Origin: Atlantibacter subterraneus
GTDB taxonomy: Bacteria > Pseudomonadota > Gammaproteobacteria > Enterobacterales > Enterobacteriaceae
Length of the DNA stretch: 64,000 nt
Assembly (NCBI RefSeq): GCF_007570865.1
Contig: NZ_VLPS01000007.1
Location: 248,001 to 312,000 of the forward strand
Direction: 5' to 3'
Part shown: positions 37,749 through 49,302 of the stretch, in pieces
How positions within the stretch are numbered: the first letter of the stretch is position 1
How the letters are laid out: every line of letters starts with the position of its first letter
Made by a program: the position numbers and the translations under genes
Notes under the pieces: generated by a model
Databases searched by the model: none
The model's input: only the letters and a program-made list of their open reading frames with translations
Told to the model about the DNA's origin: nothing

Positions 37749-39263
37749 ATGGCTGAGTTCGACTTTCGCAATAAGATTAACTGGCGTCGCCGCTACCGCT
37801 CGCCGCAGGGCGTGAAAAGCGAGCATGAAATTGTGCGCATTTTTGAAAGCGATCGTGGACGCATCGTTAATTCTCCCGCCATTCGTCGCCTCCAGCAGAA
37901 AACCCAGGTGTTTCCCCTTGAGCGCAACGCTGCGGTGCGCACCCGTTTGACCCATTCCATGGAAGTACAGCAGGTTGGCCGCTATATCGCCAAAGAGGTG
38001 CTCAGCCGCCTGAAGGAGCGCAGGCTGCTGGCGGAGTACGGGTTGGATGAACTCACCGGCCCGTTCGAAAGCATTGTAGAGATGTCCTGCCTGATGCATG
38101 ACATCGGTAATCCGCCTTTTGGCCACTTTGGCGAAGCGGCGATTAATGACTGGTTTCGCCAGCGGCTGGTGCCCGCTGATGCCACCAGCCAGCCGCTCAG
38201 CGGCGATCGCTGCCAGGTGGCAGTATTGCAACTGCACGAAGGTGAGGAAGCGCTGAATGATTTGCGGCGTAAAGTGCGTAATGATATTTGCCAGTTCGAA
38301 GGCAATGCCCAGGGCATCCGGCTGGTGCATACGCTGCTGCGCATGAATCTCACCTGGGCGCAGGTCGGCGGGATTTTAAAGTATACCCGCCCTGCCTGGT
38401 TTACCGGTCCTACGCCGGAAAGCCACAGCTATTTGATGAAAAAACCGGGATTTTACCTCTCGGAAGAAGAGTACATTGTACGGTTACGTAAAGAACTCTC
38501 ACTGGATGAATACTGCCGCTTTCCATTGACGTGGATTATGGAAGCCGCTGACGACATCTCCTATTGCGTCGCCGATTTAGAAGATGCGGTGGAGAAACGT
38601 ATCTTCAGCGCCGAGCAGCTTTACCAGCATTTGCGCGACGCCTGGGGCGACCATCAGTCCGGCGATCTGTTTGCCCAGGTGGTGCAAAACGCCTGGGATA
38701 AATCGATGACCAATTCCATGCAGCGCAGCGTGGAAGATCAGTTCTTTATGTATTTACGGGTGAACACCCTGAATAAACTGGTGCCCTATGCCGCCCAGCG
38801 TTTTATTGATAATTTGCCGACCATTTTCCCCGGCTGTTTTAATCATGCGCTGCTGGAAGATGACAGCCCATATAGCCGTCTTCTGAAGCTTTATAAAAAT
38901 GTCGCGGTGCGCCACGTATTTAGCCATCCGGATGTTGAACAGCTCGAATTACAGGGCTACCGGGTAATTAAGGGACTGTTAGATATATATCAACCGCTGT
39001 TGCTGCTGGGCGCAGACGACTTCCGGCTATTAGTGGAAGAGGCCAGCGGGCGACGGTTACCCATTGAAACCCGGCTATTTCATAAGTTGTCCGGTCGGCA
39101 CCGTCTGGCCTATATTGAGGCGATGAGCCACGTTAATCGTAATGATGCCGTTTTCCCGGTTTGGGAATATTATTATCGCTGCCGTCTTATCCAGGATTAT
39201 ATTAGCGGCATGACCGATCTTTATGCATGGGATGAATACCGCAAGCTGATGGCGGTAGAATAA
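37749..39263 (+). CDS. dgt: Deoxyguanosine triphosphate triphosphohydrolase
   Basis: Hydrolyses dGTP to deoxyguanosine and tripolyphosphate. 504 residues, one fewer than E. coli. The HD-domain metal site is visible as H69 (RLTHSME) and H117-D118 ([15 protein letters not shown]). GAGGG precedes the ATG at 37749. The C-terminal third differs more from E. coli than the catalytic core. It ends 14 bases before the degP control region. Confidence 0.96.
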   Translation: MAEFDFRNKINWRRRYRSPQGVKSEHEIVRIFESDRGRIVNSPAIRRLQQKTQVFPLERNAAVRTRLTHSMEVQQVGRYIAKEVLSRLKERRLLAEYGLDELTGPFESIVEMSCLMHDIGNPPFGHFGEAAINDWFRQRLVPADATSQPLSGDRCQVAVLQLHEGEEALNDLRRKVRNDICQFEGNAQGIRLVHTLLRMNLTWAQVGGILKYTRPAWFTGPTPESHSYLMKKPGFYLSEEEYIVRLRKELSLDEYCRFPLTWIMEAADDISYCVADLEDAVEKRIFSAEQLYQHLRDAWGDHQSGDLFAQVVQNAWDKSMTNSMQRSVEDQFFMYLRVNTLNKLVPYAAQRFIDNLPTIFPGCFNHALLEDDSPYSRLLKLYKNVAVRHVFSHPDVEQLELQGYRVIKGLLDIYQPLLLLGADDFRLLVEEASGRRLPIETRLFHKLSGRHRLAYIEAMSHVNRNDAVFPVWEYYYRCRLIQDYISGMTDLYAWDEYRKLMAVE

Positions 39264-39277
39264 TATCCGAAAGTTTT

Positions 39278-39350
39278 GTAAAGACGGCCAATAAATTTTT
39301 ACTTTTCAAGAAATTCAGGCGTGGAACTTCGCGCTATAAAATCACTCTGA
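39278..39350 (+). promoter_or_regulatory. degP control region: Cpx-type box and sigma-E promoter
   Basis: GGAACTT (39323-39329) and TCTGA (39346-39350), 16 bp apart, match the sigma-E promoter of E. coli degP. About 40 bp upstream, GTAAAGACGG at 39278-39287 corresponds to the CpxR box region of E. coli degP and is followed by the same AATAAATTTTTAC run. Control by envelope stress is thus conserved. Confidence 0.85.
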
Positions 39351-39401
39351 TAGTCACGTTCACAGCAATTTTGCCTGACTAATTAATTGAGAATGAAACA
39401 G

Positions 39402-40832
39402 ATGAAAAAAACCACGTTAGCATTGAGTGCGCTGGCTCTGAGCATGGGCCTGGCGTTAAGTCCTGTCTCCGCTGTCGCTGCTGAAACCGCCTCGGCGGCA
39501 CCGGTTACTCAACCGATGCCAAGCCTGGCGCCGATGCTTGAAAAAGTGATGCCTTCAGTGGTGAGCATTAATGTGGAAGGAACCACGGCGGTTAACAACC
39601 CGCGCCTTCCGCGTAACTTCCAGCAGTTCTTCGGTGACGATTCGCCGTTCTGCCAGGACGGTTCGCCGTTCCAGAGTTCGCCGTTCTGCCAGGGCGGCGG
39701 TGCCGGTCCGCAAGGCGGCCAGCAGCAGAAATTTATGGCGCTGGGTTCCGGCGTGATTATTGATGCCGCTAAAGGCTATGTGGTGACCAACAACCACGTG
39801 GTGGATAACGCCACCAGCATCAAAGTGCAGCTCAGCGATGGCCGCAAGCTGGACGCCAAAATGGTCGGTAAAGATCCGCGTTCCGATATCGCGCTGATCC
39901 AAATCCAGGATCCGAAAAACCTGACGGCGATTAAACTGGCCGATTCCGACGCGCTGCGCGTGGGCGACTACACCGTGGCGATCGGCAACCCGTTCGGCCT
40001 CGGCGAGACCGTGACCTCCGGTATTGTCTCAGCGCTGGGTCGTAGCGGCCTGAACGCTGAAAACTACGAAAACTTCATCCAGACCGATGCGGCGATCAAC
40101 CGGGGTAACTCCGGCGGCGCGCTGGTCAACCTGAACGGCGAACTGATCGGGATTAACACCGCGATCCTCGCGCCGGACGGCGGCAACATCGGTATCGGCT
40201 TCGCCATTCCGAGCAATATGGTGAAAAGCCTGACCAGCCAGATGGTGGAATATGGCCAGGTGCGCCGTGGCGAACTTGGCATCATGGGGACTGAACTCAA
40301 CTCCGAACTGGCGAAAGCGATGAAAGTTGACGCCCAGCGCGGCGCGTTCGTCAGCCAGGTGATGCCGAACTCTTCTGCGGCCAAAGCGGGCGTGAAGGCG
40401 GGCGATGTGATTGTCTCGCTGAATGACAAGCCGATTAGCAGCTTCGCGGCGCTGCGCGCTCAGGTTGGCACCATGCCGGTGGGCAGTAAACTCACTCTGG
40501 GCCTGCTGCGTGACGGCAAACCAACGTCGGTAACGCTGGAACTCCAGCAGAGCAGCCAGAACCAGGTAGATTCTTCTTCCATCTTCAACGGGATTGAAGG
40601 CGCGGAGATGAGCAACCAGACCGGCAATAATCCGGGTGTGGTAGTGAATAGCGTGAAAACCGGTTCTCAGGCCGCGCGTATCGGCCTGAAAAAAGGCGAT
40701 ATCATCCTGGGTGCTAACCAGCAGCCGGTGAAAAACATCGCTGAACTGCGCAAAATTCTCGACAGCAAGCCGTCGGTGCTGGCGCTGAACGTGAAACGCG
40801 GTGATACCACGCTTTATCTGTTGATGCAGTAA
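39402..40832 (+). CDS. degP: Periplasmic serine protease and chaperone DegP
   Basis: Degrades or refolds misfolded envelope proteins. 476 residues: signal peptide (1-27), a trypsin-like protease with triad H132, D162 and S237 (RGNSGGA), and two PDZ domains. The LA loop (about 80-108) keeps the two cysteines in SPFCQDG and SPFCQGG. The ATG at 39402 gives the E. coli start MKKTTLALSA; an ATG three codons upstream (39393) is possible. Induced by sigma-E and Cpx elements upstream. Confidence 0.97.
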   Translation: MKKTTLALSALALSMGLALSPVSAVAAETASAAPVTQPMPSLAPMLEKVMPSVVSINVEGTTAVNNPRLPRNFQQFFGDDSPFCQDGSPFQSSPFCQGGGAGPQGGQQQKFMALGSGVIIDAAKGYVVTNNHVVDNATSIKVQLSDGRKLDAKMVGKDPRSDIALIQIQDPKNLTAIKLADSDALRVGDYTVAIGNPFGLGETVTSGIVSALGRSGLNAENYENFIQTDAAINRGNSGGALVNLNGELIGINTAILAPDGGNIGIGFAIPSNMVKSLTSQMVEYGQVRRGELGIMGTELNSELAKAMKVDAQRGAFVSQVMPNSSAAKAGVKAGDVIVSLNDKPISSFAALRAQVGTMPVGSKLTLGLLRDGKPTSVTLELQQSSQNQVDSSSIFNGIEGAEMSNQTGNNPGVVVNSVKTGSQAARIGLKKGDIILGANQQPVKNIAELRKILDSKPSVLALNVKRGDTTLYLLMQ

Positions 40833-40879
40833 TAGTTGAAGGGTTTTTTGTGACCCTTTCCACAACTCCATAGTCTGAC

Positions 40880-40919
40880 CCCGCGCATTGTGCAATTGCC
40901 CAATGCGCGGGTTTTTTTT
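40880..40919 (+). terminator. Terminator after degP
   Basis: An 11-bp stem (CCCGCGCATTG at 40880-40890 with CAATGCGCGGG at 40901-40911) followed by eight Ts. A weaker AAGGG/CCCTT hairpin lies just before it near 40848. Confidence 0.92.
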
Positions 40920-40958
40920 GTGCCTTATTCTGAATCATTGATAGAGCGGAGGGGCACA

Positions 40959-42116
40959 ATGGCGGGTTGGCATCTTGATACCAAAATGGCGCAGGATATC
41001 GTGTCACGCACGATGCGAATCATTGATACCAATATCAACGTTATGGATGCCCGCGGGCGTATCATCGGCAGCGGCGACCAGGAGCGTATTGGTGAATTGC
41101 ACGAAGGTGCGCTGCTGGTGCTCTCTCAGGGCCGCGTGGTGGATATCGACGATGCGGTGGCGCGCAGCCTGCACGGCGTGCGTCAGGGGATTAACCTGCC
41201 GCTGCGTATTGAAGGGGAAATTGTCGGCGTGATCGGCCTGACGGGCGATCCGGTGCATCTGCGCAAGTATGGCGAGCTGGTGTGCATGACGGCAGAGATG
41301 ATGCTGGAGCAGTCACGTCTGATGCATATGCTGGCGCAGGATACGCGTCTGCGCGAAGAACTGGTGATGAACCTGATCCAGACCGAAGAGCACACCCCGG
41401 CGCTGATGGAGTGGGCGCAGCGTTTAGGCATCGATCTCAATCAGCCGCGCGTGGTCGCCGTGGTAGAAGTGGACAGCGGCCAGCTCGGCGTCGACAGCGC
41501 CATGGCGGAACTGCAACAGTTGCAAACCGCGCTCACGACCCCTGAACGCAATAATCTGGTGGCGATCGTTTCGCTGACCGAAATGGTGGTACTGAAGCCC
41601 GCGCTCAATGCCTTTGGCCGCTGGGATGCGGAAGATCACCGTCGCCGCGTCGAGCAACTGATCGCCCGGATGAAAGAGAGCGGGCATCTGCGTTTTCGTG
41701 TGGCGCTCGGCAACTATTTTACCGGGCCCGGCAGCATTGCCCGCTCCTGGCGTACCGCGCGCACCACCATGATGGTCGGCAAACAGCGTATGCCGGACGT
41801 GCGCAGCTATTTCTATCAGGATCTGATGCTGCCGGTGCTGCTGGACAGTTTGCGCGGCGGCTGGCAGGCCAACGAACTGGCGCGCCCGCTGGCGAAGCTG
41901 AAAGCGATGGACAACAACGGCCTGCTGCGCCGCACCCTGACCGCGTGGTTTCGTCACAACGTACAGCCGCTGGCGACCTCAAAGGCGCTGTTTATCCACC
42001 GCAATACGCTGGAATATCGACTGAACCGGATCTCAGAGCTGACCGGGCTGGATTTAGGGAATTTTGACGACAGGCTGCTGTTGTATATTGCGTTACAGCT
42101 CGACGAACAGCGCTAA
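40959..42116 (+). CDS. cdaR: Carbohydrate diacid regulator CdaR
   Basis: Activator of glucarate, galactarate and glycerate use in E. coli. 385 residues: an N-terminal sugar-diacid recognition domain (about 1-140, including GRIIGSGDQERIGELHEGA) and a C-terminal PucR-type helix-turn-helix (FIHRNTLEYRLNRISELTG). GGAGGGG at 40948-40954 sets the ATG at 40959; the frame extends back into the degP terminator. The target operons are not in the window. Confidence 0.95.
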   Translation: MAGWHLDTKMAQDIVSRTMRIIDTNINVMDARGRIIGSGDQERIGELHEGALLVLSQGRVVDIDDAVARSLHGVRQGINLPLRIEGEIVGVIGLTGDPVHLRKYGELVCMTAEMMLEQSRLMHMLAQDTRLREELVMNLIQTEEHTPALMEWAQRLGIDLNQPRVVAVVEVDSGQLGVDSAMAELQQLQTALTTPERNNLVAIVSLTEMVVLKPALNAFGRWDAEDHRRRVEQLIARMKESGHLRFRVALGNYFTGPGSIARSWRTARTTMMVGKQRMPDVRSYFYQDLMLPVLLDSLRGGWQANELARPLAKLKAMDNNGLLRRTLTAWFRHNVQPLATSKALFIHRNTLEYRLNRISELTGLDLGNFDDRLLLYIALQLDEQR

Positions 42117-42125
42117 TAGAGAAAG

Positions 42126-42152
42126 CAGGGCGGGGGAGAACCCGCCCTGAGA
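42126..42152. terminator. Stem-loop between cdaR and yaeH
   Basis: A 9-bp stem (CAGGGCGGG at 42126-42134 with CCCGCCCTG at 42141-42149) in a 39-bp convergent gap. U tracts are weak on both strands. Confidence 0.65.
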
Positions 42153-42155
42153 GAA

Positions 42156-42542
42156 TTATTTCCGGGTAAGTTTTTCCAGATCGGCTTCGATTTCGTTGAT
42201 CTTATTGGTCACCACGCTTTCCAGATGACGCAGATCGTCGAGGATTTTACGCTTCAGATCCACTTCAGTACGATCGCGCATGCAGATCTGATCCAGCTCG
42301 TCGATCACGTAACGCAGATTCGGGCTGATCTCCTGCACTTCTTTGTAACCTTGCCCTACGCCATCAGCCACCACGGTTTTGCGCTGGCGCGGATATTTGA
42401 ACTTCACGCTCTTGGCAAAAAACTCGCCTTTATCCTTACGGAAGTAGATTTTCAGGATGTCGTTGTTGGCTTCCTGCCGGAGGCTGTACCGGTCAATCTC
42501 TTCAGGATTGGTGATCCCCAGACTCTTCAGATTATCGTACAT
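42156..42542 (-). CDS. yaeH: Conserved protein YaeH (UPF0325)
   Basis: A 128-residue cytoplasmic protein, highly charged, with a predicted coiled-coil-like C-terminus ([22 protein letters not shown]). It is nearly identical in length and sequence to E. coli YaeH, whose function is unknown. In E. coli a phosphodiesterase gene (yaeI) follows toward dapD; here only 108 bp separate yaeH from dapD. Confidence 0.9.
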   Translation of the reverse strand: MYDNLKSLGITNPEEIDRYSLRQEANNDILKIYFRKDKGEFFAKSVKFKYPRQRKTVVADGVGQGYKEVQEISPNLRYVIDELDQICMRDRTEVDLKRKILDDLRHLESVVTNKINEIEADLEKLTRK

Positions 42543-42612
42543 AGCGGTATCCTTAGCGAAACATTAACCCAGAAATAATTAATGAAATAATCCGTTAATG
42601 CCACAACCGGGT

Positions 42613-42643
42613 ACAAAAAAGGCGGGTTATCCCGCCTTTTTTA
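42613..42643. terminator. Bidirectional terminator downstream of dapD
   Basis: A perfect stem of AAAAAAGGCGGG and CCCGCCTTTTTT around a TTAT loop, just after the dapD stop. Confidence 0.9.
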
Positions 42644-42650
42644 TTCATCT

Positions 42651-43475
42651 TTAGTCGATAGTGCGAAGCAGCTCATTAATGCCCACTTTGCCGCGGGTTT
42701 TGGCATCGACTTTTTTGACGATTACCGCACAGTATAGGCTGTATTTGCCGTCTTTCGAAGGCAGGTTGCCGGAGACCACCACGGAGCCCGCCGGAACGCG
42801 GCCATAGTGTACTTCGCCGGTTTCACGATCGTAAATACGGGTGCTCTGGCCGATGTACACGCCCATGGAGATCACTGAACCTTCTTCCACGATCACGCCT
42901 TCTACTACTTCAGAACGTGCGCCGATAAAGCAGTTGTCTTCAATGATGGTCGGGTTAGCCTGTAATGGCTCCAGTACGCCGCCGATGCCTACGCCGCCGG
43001 AGAGGTGAACGTTTTTACCGATCTGCGCGCAGGAGCCGACAGTCGCCCAGGTATCAACCATGGTGCCTTCATCCACGTAAGCGCCGATGTTGACATAGGA
43101 CGGCATCAGCACGGTATTGCGGGCGATAAACGCGCCCTGGCGCACCGCTGCCGGCGGCACCACGCGGAAACCTTCTTTCTGGAAACGCGCCTGATCGTAG
43201 TCGGCGAATTTCATCGGCACTTTATCGAAGTAGCGGCTTTCCGCACCGTCGATGACCTGGTTGTCGTTGATGCGGAAAGAAAGCAGCACCGCTTTTTTCA
43301 GCCATTGATGCGTCACCCACTGGCCGTCGATCTTCTCCGCCACGCGCAGCGCGCCGGAATCAAGAAGTGCGATAACCTGATTCACCGCTTCACGGGTTAC
43401 GGTATCCGCATTCGCGGGAGTGATGTCGGCGCGACGCTCGAAAGCGGCTTCAATAACGTTTTGTAACTGCTGCAT
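42651..43475 (-). CDS. dapD: Tetrahydrodipicolinate N-succinyltransferase
   Basis: Succinylates tetrahydrodipicolinate in the lysine/diaminopimelate pathway. 274 residues, as in E. coli. The C-terminal half is a left-handed beta helix of hexapeptide repeats ([33 protein letters not shown]). The ATG at 43475 is 31 bp downstream of glnD; the same order occurs in E. coli. Confidence 0.97.
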   Translation of the reverse strand: MQQLQNVIEAAFERRADITPANADTVTREAVNQVIALLDSGALRVAEKIDGQWVTHQWLKKAVLLSFRINDNQVIDGAESRYFDKVPMKFADYDQARFQKEGFRVVPPAAVRQGAFIARNTVLMPSYVNIGAYVDEGTMVDTWATVGSCAQIGKNVHLSGGVGIGGVLEPLQANPTIIEDNCFIGARSEVVEGVIVEEGSVISMGVYIGQSTRIYDRETGEVHYGRVPAGSVVVSGNLPSKDGKYSLYCAVIVKKVDAKTRGKVGINELLRTID

Positions 43476-43506
43476 TGTCTCTGTCCATATTGCGTAAAAA
43501 AATTCG

Positions 43507-46182
43507 TTACCCTTTATCGTTTGGATTGAGGGCGGCTGTCAACCGTTGTTGCACCTCTTGTTGCAGCGCATTATTAAGGGCACGCCGGTCCGCATTCGCG
43601 ATTATAAATAAATCTTCTACTCGCTCGCCAATTGTCGTAATTCTCGCCCCATGGAGCGAAATCCCCAGGTCCGCGAACACCTGGCCGACGCGCGCCAGCA
43701 GCCCAGGCTGATCGAGGGCAATCAGCTCCATAAACGATTTGCGATCGGTGTGGGTCGGCAGAAAATTGACCTCGGTCTCGACGGTAAAGTGGCGCAGTTT
43801 GGCGGCCTGGCGACGCGGCTGCGGCGGATGCCAGGTGCGCTGGGTGATTGCCTGTTCCAGGCCATAGCGAATCGCTTCGTGGCGATCCGCCGCCAGCGGT
43901 TTGCCGTCCGGCTCCAGCACAATAAAGGTATCCATCGCCATCCCGTCGCGGGTGGTGAAGATCTGCGCGTCATGAACGCTGAGATTGCGCCGGTCGAGTT
44001 CCGCGCACACGGCGGCGAACAGGTAAGGACGGTCCGGGCTCCAGATGAAGATTTCGGTGCCGCCGCGCGTGGCCTGCGGGCTGAGCAGGATCAACGGCTT
44101 GCTGAGATCGTGTTGCAGCAGGTGGCGCGCATGCCAGGCAAGCTGGTTCGGGCTGTGGCGGACAAAATAGTTGGCCCGGCAGCGGGCCCAGATGCGGTGC
44201 AGCGCCTCTTCATCAATGTTGTCCATGCGCAGCAGCGCCAGCGCCTGAAGCTGATGATGACGCACCCGCTCGCGCATGTCCGGCGTATTCTGCATCCCGC
44301 GCCGCAGCTGTTTTTCGGTCGCGAAATAGAGTTCGCGCAGCAGGCTCTGCTTCCAGCTGTTCCACAGGGTTTCGTTGGTGGCGCAGATATCCGCCACCGT
44401 CAGGCACACCAGGAAGCGCAGGCGGTTTTCGGTTTGCACCTCTTCGGCAAACTGCTTGATCACTTCCGGATCCTGAATATCGCGGCGCTGGGCGGTGACC
44501 GACATCAGCAGATGATGACGCACCAGCCAGGCCACCAGCTGCGTTTCCCGAGAATTCAGGCCGTGCAGTTCGGCGAACTTCAGCACGTCCTGCGCGCCCA
44601 GCACCGAGTGGTCACCGCCCCGGCCTTTGGCGATATCGTGAAACAGCGCGGCGATCAGGATCAGCTCCGGATGGGTGAGACGCGGCCAGAGCTCCACGCA
44701 TAACGGGTGTTTCTGGCGCGTCTCTTCCAGCGCGAAGCTCTCCAGTTTTTGCATCACCCGGATAGTGTGCTCATCCACCGTATAGGCGTGGAACAGGTCA
44801 AACTGCATCTGGCCGACGATATGCGACCACTGCGGCATATAGGCACCGAGCACGCTGTGGCGGTGCATTGGCAGCAGCCCGCGGCTCACCGCGCCCGGGT
44901 GGCGCAGCATCGATAAAAACAGGCTGCGCGCCTCGGGGATATAACACAGCGGCTCTGTTAAATGACGGCGCGCGTGGCGCAGATGGCGCAGCGTGGTGGA
45001 GTAAATGCCTGTGATGTCGCGGTTGCGCACCATGGCGTAAAACATACGCAGAATGGCCTGCGGCTCGCGGATAAACAGGCTCTCATCGCGCAGATCGATA
45101 AGCGAGCCGCGCAGCTGGAAGTCATCATCTAGCGGACGCGGCTTTTCATCGGCGGGCAGCGCCAGAATCGCCTCGTCAAACAGCTGCAACAGCATATGGT
45201 TGAGCTCGCCGACCCGGCGCGTCACGCGGTAAAAATCCTTCATCATCTGTTCGACAGGCTCATTGCCGTCGCCCTGATAGTGCAGGCGCTGGGCCACGCT
45301 GAGCTGGCGATCGAACAGCAGGCGGTTGTCATAGCGGTTCAGCTCAAGATGCAGCGCGAAGCGAATGCGCCACAGCACGTGCTGGCATTCGTCCAGCTCG
45401 TTGCGTTCGGCCTCGGTCAGAAAGCCGAAGCCGACCATTTCGCTTAGCGACGTCGCGCCAAAGTGCCGCCGCGCTACCCACTGTAAGGTGTGGATATCGC
45501 GCAGGCCGCCGGGGCTGCTTTTGATGTCGGGTTCAAGGTTGTAGCTGGTGCCGTGGTAGCGCTTATGGCGCTCCTGTTGTTCGTCGACTTTGGCGGCGAA
45601 AAAGCGCTCGGAAGGCCAGAAACCTTCTGAAAAGATATGCTTATGCAGTTCCAGGAATAATGCCACGTCGCCAGTTAACAAGCGGGATTCAATCAGGTTA
45701 GTAGCGACGGTGAGATCGGATAACCCCTCCAGCAGACACTCTTCCAGAGTGCGCACGCTGTGGCCCACTTCCAGCTTCACGTCCCACAGCAGGGTCAGCA
45801 GCTCGCCGACTTTCTGGGACTGCGCCTCGCTTAACCGCTTGCGGCTCAGGATCAGCAAATCGATGTCGGATAATGGATGCAGCTCGCCGCGCCCGTAGCC
45901 GCCCACCGCGACTAACGCCGCTTCGCTCAGCTCGCCAAAACCGTACTCAATCCACAGGCGCTGCAATAGTTGGTCGATAAATTCGGTCCGCGCTTCAATC
46001 AGCGTTTCTGCGGACAGCCCGCTGTCAAAGGCGCTGGCAAGCCACTGCTGAAACTGGTCGATATGCGCTTTGATGGCCTGGCAGTGCAGGTCCGCCTGCG
46101 GCCAGACGCCCGGGTTATCAGGCTGGCCGGGCAGGGTGGGGATAATGGTGCTGACGAAAGGTTCAGGTAAGGTATTACTCAT
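43507..46182 (-). CDS. glnD: PII uridylyltransferase / uridylyl-removing enzyme
   Basis: Nitrogen sensor that modifies the PII proteins GlnB and GlnK. 891 residues: nucleotidyltransferase domain with [10 protein letters not shown] and catalytic D106/D108 (SDIDLL), an HD domain for deuridylylation ([14 protein letters not shown]) and two C-terminal ACT domains that bind glutamine. Divided from map by 171 bp that also hold the map terminator. Confidence 0.97.
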   Translation of the reverse strand: MSNTLPEPFVSTIIPTLPGQPDNPGVWPQADLHCQAIKAHIDQFQQWLASAFDSGLSAETLIEARTEFIDQLLQRLWIEYGFGELSEAALVAVGGYGRGELHPLSDIDLLILSRKRLSEAQSQKVGELLTLLWDVKLEVGHSVRTLEECLLEGLSDLTVATNLIESRLLTGDVALFLELHKHIFSEGFWPSERFFAAKVDEQQERHKRYHGTSYNLEPDIKSSPGGLRDIHTLQWVARRHFGATSLSEMVGFGFLTEAERNELDECQHVLWRIRFALHLELNRYDNRLLFDRQLSVAQRLHYQGDGNEPVEQMMKDFYRVTRRVGELNHMLLQLFDEAILALPADEKPRPLDDDFQLRGSLIDLRDESLFIREPQAILRMFYAMVRNRDITGIYSTTLRHLRHARRHLTEPLCYIPEARSLFLSMLRHPGAVSRGLLPMHRHSVLGAYMPQWSHIVGQMQFDLFHAYTVDEHTIRVMQKLESFALEETRQKHPLCVELWPRLTHPELILIAALFHDIAKGRGGDHSVLGAQDVLKFAELHGLNSRETQLVAWLVRHHLLMSVTAQRRDIQDPEVIKQFAEEVQTENRLRFLVCLTVADICATNETLWNSWKQSLLRELYFATEKQLRRGMQNTPDMRERVRHHQLQALALLRMDNIDEEALHRIWARCRANYFVRHSPNQLAWHARHLLQHDLSKPLILLSPQATRGGTEIFIWSPDRPYLFAAVCAELDRRNLSVHDAQIFTTRDGMAMDTFIVLEPDGKPLAADRHEAIRYGLEQAITQRTWHPPQPRRQAAKLRHFTVETEVNFLPTHTDRKSFMELIALDQPGLLARVGQVFADLGISLHGARITTIGERVEDLFIIANADRRALNNALQQEVQQRLTAALNPNDKG

Positions 46183-46316
46183 GGCGCCACCCTAAAGAAA
46201 ATAAGTTTGCCCAACGATTCAGGGAACCCGGGTCTGTGACAACAAAGTAAAAAAGTTATGCGCAAATAGAAAGGATCATTTTGTGATGGGCGAGGGCGGA
46301 ATACCGCATAGAAGAT

Positions 46317-46345
46317 AAAAAAATGGCCCTGAAACAGGGCCATTA
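46317..46345 (-). terminator. Terminator of map
   Basis: ATGGCCCTG (46323-46331) pairs with CAGGGCCAT (46335-46343); on the minus strand it is followed by seven Ts. Confidence 0.9.
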
Positions 46346-46353
46346 ATGTGCGC

Positions 46354-47148
46354 TTACGCGTCGGCGGTCAATACGGCCGGGATGGTGTCATCCTTACGCA
46401 GCGTGAGAATTTCACAGCCGGTTTCGGTGACCACAATCGTGTGCTCGTACTGCGCAGACAGGCTGCGGTCTTTGGTTTTTACCGTCCAGCCGTCTTTCAT
46501 GGTGCGGATACGGTAATCGCCCGCGTTGACCATCGGTTCGATAGTAAAGGTCATACCGGCCTGCAACACCACGCCGCCGTCATCAGCATCGTAGTGCAGC
46601 ACCTGCGGCTCTTCGTGGAACACGCGGCCAATGCCGTGTCCGCAATATTCGCGCACCACGGAGAAGCCTTCCGCTTCGACGAATTTCTGGATCGCCGCGC
46701 CCAGGGTGCGCAGACGAATGCCTGGTTTCACCATGCGCAGCGCCAGGTAGAGGCTCTCCTGGGTGACGCGGCACAGGCGCTCGCCCAGAATGGTTGGTTT
46801 ACCGACGATAAACATTTTCGAGGTATCGCCGTGGTATTCGTCTTTAATCACGGTAACGTCGATATTGACGATATCACCGTCTTTCAACAGTTTTTCATCG
46901 TCCGGAATGCCGTGGCATACCACTTCGTTAATCGAGATACAGACCGATTTCGGAAAACCGTGGTAGTCGAGGCATGCGGAAACCGCGTGTTGGGTGTTCA
47001 CGATGTAATCGTTGCAGATCCGGTCGAGTTCGCCGGTGCTGATCCCTGGCTTAACGTGAGGTTCAATCATCTCCAGCACTTCGGCGGCAAGGCGGCCGGC
47101 GACGCGCATTTTTTCGATTTCGTCAGGGGTTTTAATAGAAATAGCCAT
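46354..47148 (-). CDS. map: Methionine aminopeptidase (type I)
   Basis: Removes the N-terminal methionine from nascent proteins. 264 residues, equal to E. coli Map, with metal ligands D97, D108, H171, and the two C-terminal glutamates in FTIEPM and YEHTIVV. It is divergent from rpsB; the gap contains the rpsB promoter and leader. Confidence 0.97.
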   Translation of the reverse strand: MAISIKTPDEIEKMRVAGRLAAEVLEMIEPHVKPGISTGELDRICNDYIVNTQHAVSACLDYHGFPKSVCISINEVVCHGIPDDEKLLKDGDIVNIDVTVIKDEYHGDTSKMFIVGKPTILGERLCRVTQESLYLALRMVKPGIRLRTLGAAIQKFVEAEGFSVVREYCGHGIGRVFHEEPQVLHYDADDGGVVLQAGMTFTIEPMVNAGDYRIRTMKDGWTVKTKDRSLSAQYEHTIVVTETGCEILTLRKDDTIPAVLTADA

Positions 47149-47251
47149 GAATAACGTCCGCTAATGTCGTTACGTCGACAAGATTTAAGCAAGTAATAAC
47201 AATGTTAACAGGGCGGCAGGGCTGAGCCAAATTGAGATTTAATCTGGCTAA

Positions 47252-48193
<942 letters not shown>

Positions 48194-48227
48194 TAAGGTT
48201 TTAGCCCTTATTTGACCGTGTATAGAT

Positions 48228-48258
48228 AGGGGCCTTTTTATGGCCCCTTTTTCTCTTT
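48228..48258 (+). terminator. Attenuating terminator between rpsB and tsf
   Basis: AGGGGCC (48228-48234) pairs with GGCCCCT (48242-48248), followed by TTTTCTCTTTT. It lies inside the operon, so only part of the transcripts should continue into tsf. Confidence 0.8.
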
Positions 48259-48312
48259 TATATCTGCCTGGCGTTAGCCGCCGGGCAGATCAAATCTCCC
48301 GAGGATTTAACA

Positions 48313-49164
48313 ATGGCTGAAATTACCGCATCCCTGGTAAAAGAGCTGCGTGAGCGTACTGGCGCAGGCATGATGGATTGCAAAAAAGCGCTGACCGAAG
48401 CGAACGGCGACATCGAGCTGGCAATCGAAAACATGCGTAAATCCGGCGCGATCAAAGCGGCTAAGAAAGCAGGCAACGTTGCTGCTGACGGCGTGATCAT
48501 CACCAAGATCGACGGCAACTACGGCATCATTCTGGAAGTTAACTGCCAGACTGACTTCGTTGCTAAAGACGGTGGTTTCCAGGCGTTCGCGAACAAAGTT
48601 CTGGACGCAGCGGTTGCAGGCAAAATCACTGACGTTGAAGTTCTGAAAGCACAGTTCGAAGAAGAGCGTGTTGCCCTGGTTGCTAAAATCGGCGAGAACA
48701 TCAACATCCGTCGCGTAGCTTCCCTGGAAGGCGACGTTCTGGGTTCTTACCAGCACGGCGCGCGTATCGGCGTTCTGGTCGCTGCTAAAGGCGCTGACGA
48801 AGAGCTGGTTAAACAGCTGGCTATGCACATCGCTGCAAGCAAGCCGGAATTCGTTAAGCCGGAAGACGTGTCTGCTGAAGTGGTAGAAAAAGAGTACCAG
48901 GTTCAGCTGGACATCGCCATGCAGTCTGGCAAGCCGAAAGAAATCGCAGAGAAAATGGTTGAAGGCCGCATGAAGAAATTCACCGGCGAAGTTTCTCTGA
49001 CTGGCCAGCCTTTCGTTATGGATCCGAGCAAATCTGTTGCTCAGCTGCTGAAAGAGCACAACGCTGACGTAACTGGCTTCATCCGCTTCGAAGTGGGCGA
49101 AGGCATCGAGAAAGTTGAGACTGACTTCGCAGCAGAAGTTGCTGCTATGTCCAAGCAGTCTTAA
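48313..49164 (+). CDS. tsf: Translation elongation factor Ts
   Basis: Exchanges GDP for GTP on EF-Tu. 283 residues as in E. coli. The UBA-like N-terminus ([20 protein letters not shown]) and the core [10 protein letters not shown], which contacts EF-Tu, are present. Codon bias is as strong as in rpsB. GAGG precedes the ATG. Second gene of the rpsB-tsf operon. Confidence 0.98.
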   Translation: MAEITASLVKELRERTGAGMMDCKKALTEANGDIELAIENMRKSGAIKAAKKAGNVAADGVIITKIDGNYGIILEVNCQTDFVAKDGGFQAFANKVLDAAVAGKITDVEVLKAQFEEERVALVAKIGENINIRRVASLEGDVLGSYQHGARIGVLVAAKGADEELVKQLAMHIAASKPEFVKPEDVSAEVVEKEYQVQLDIAMQSGKPKEIAEKMVEGRMKKFTGEVSLTGQPFVMDPSKSVAQLLKEHNADVTGFIRFEVGEGIEKVETDFAAEVAAMSKQS

Positions 49165-49173
49165 TGCAGTAAG

Positions 49174-49202
49174 GAGCCGCCTGAGGGCGGCTCTGTTTTA
49201 TC
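49174..49202 (+). terminator. Terminator after tsf
   Basis: GAGCCGCC (49174-49181) pairs with GGCGGCTC (49186-49193), followed by TGTTTTAT. Confidence 0.85.
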
Positions 49203-49302
49203 AGTAAAACATTCAGTTTGCTCCCAATGCGCGCGAACTGAAAAGCGGCATATCATGTCGTCTCCAAACCATCCCATTCGTTGACAGTTCCAGGAAAGAA
49301 AC

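Noticed and set aside
43651-44703. 350-codon open frame on the plus strand opposite glnD
   Set aside because: Shadow of glnD; Arg/Gln/Pro-rich with no recognisable fold.
46348-47154. 268-codon open frame on the plus strand almost exactly opposite map
   Set aside because: Coextensive with map and explained by its codon bias; no independent evidence.
48307-49059. 250-codon open frame on the minus strand opposite tsf
   Set aside because: Arises from the extreme codon bias of tsf; composition is unlike a real protein.
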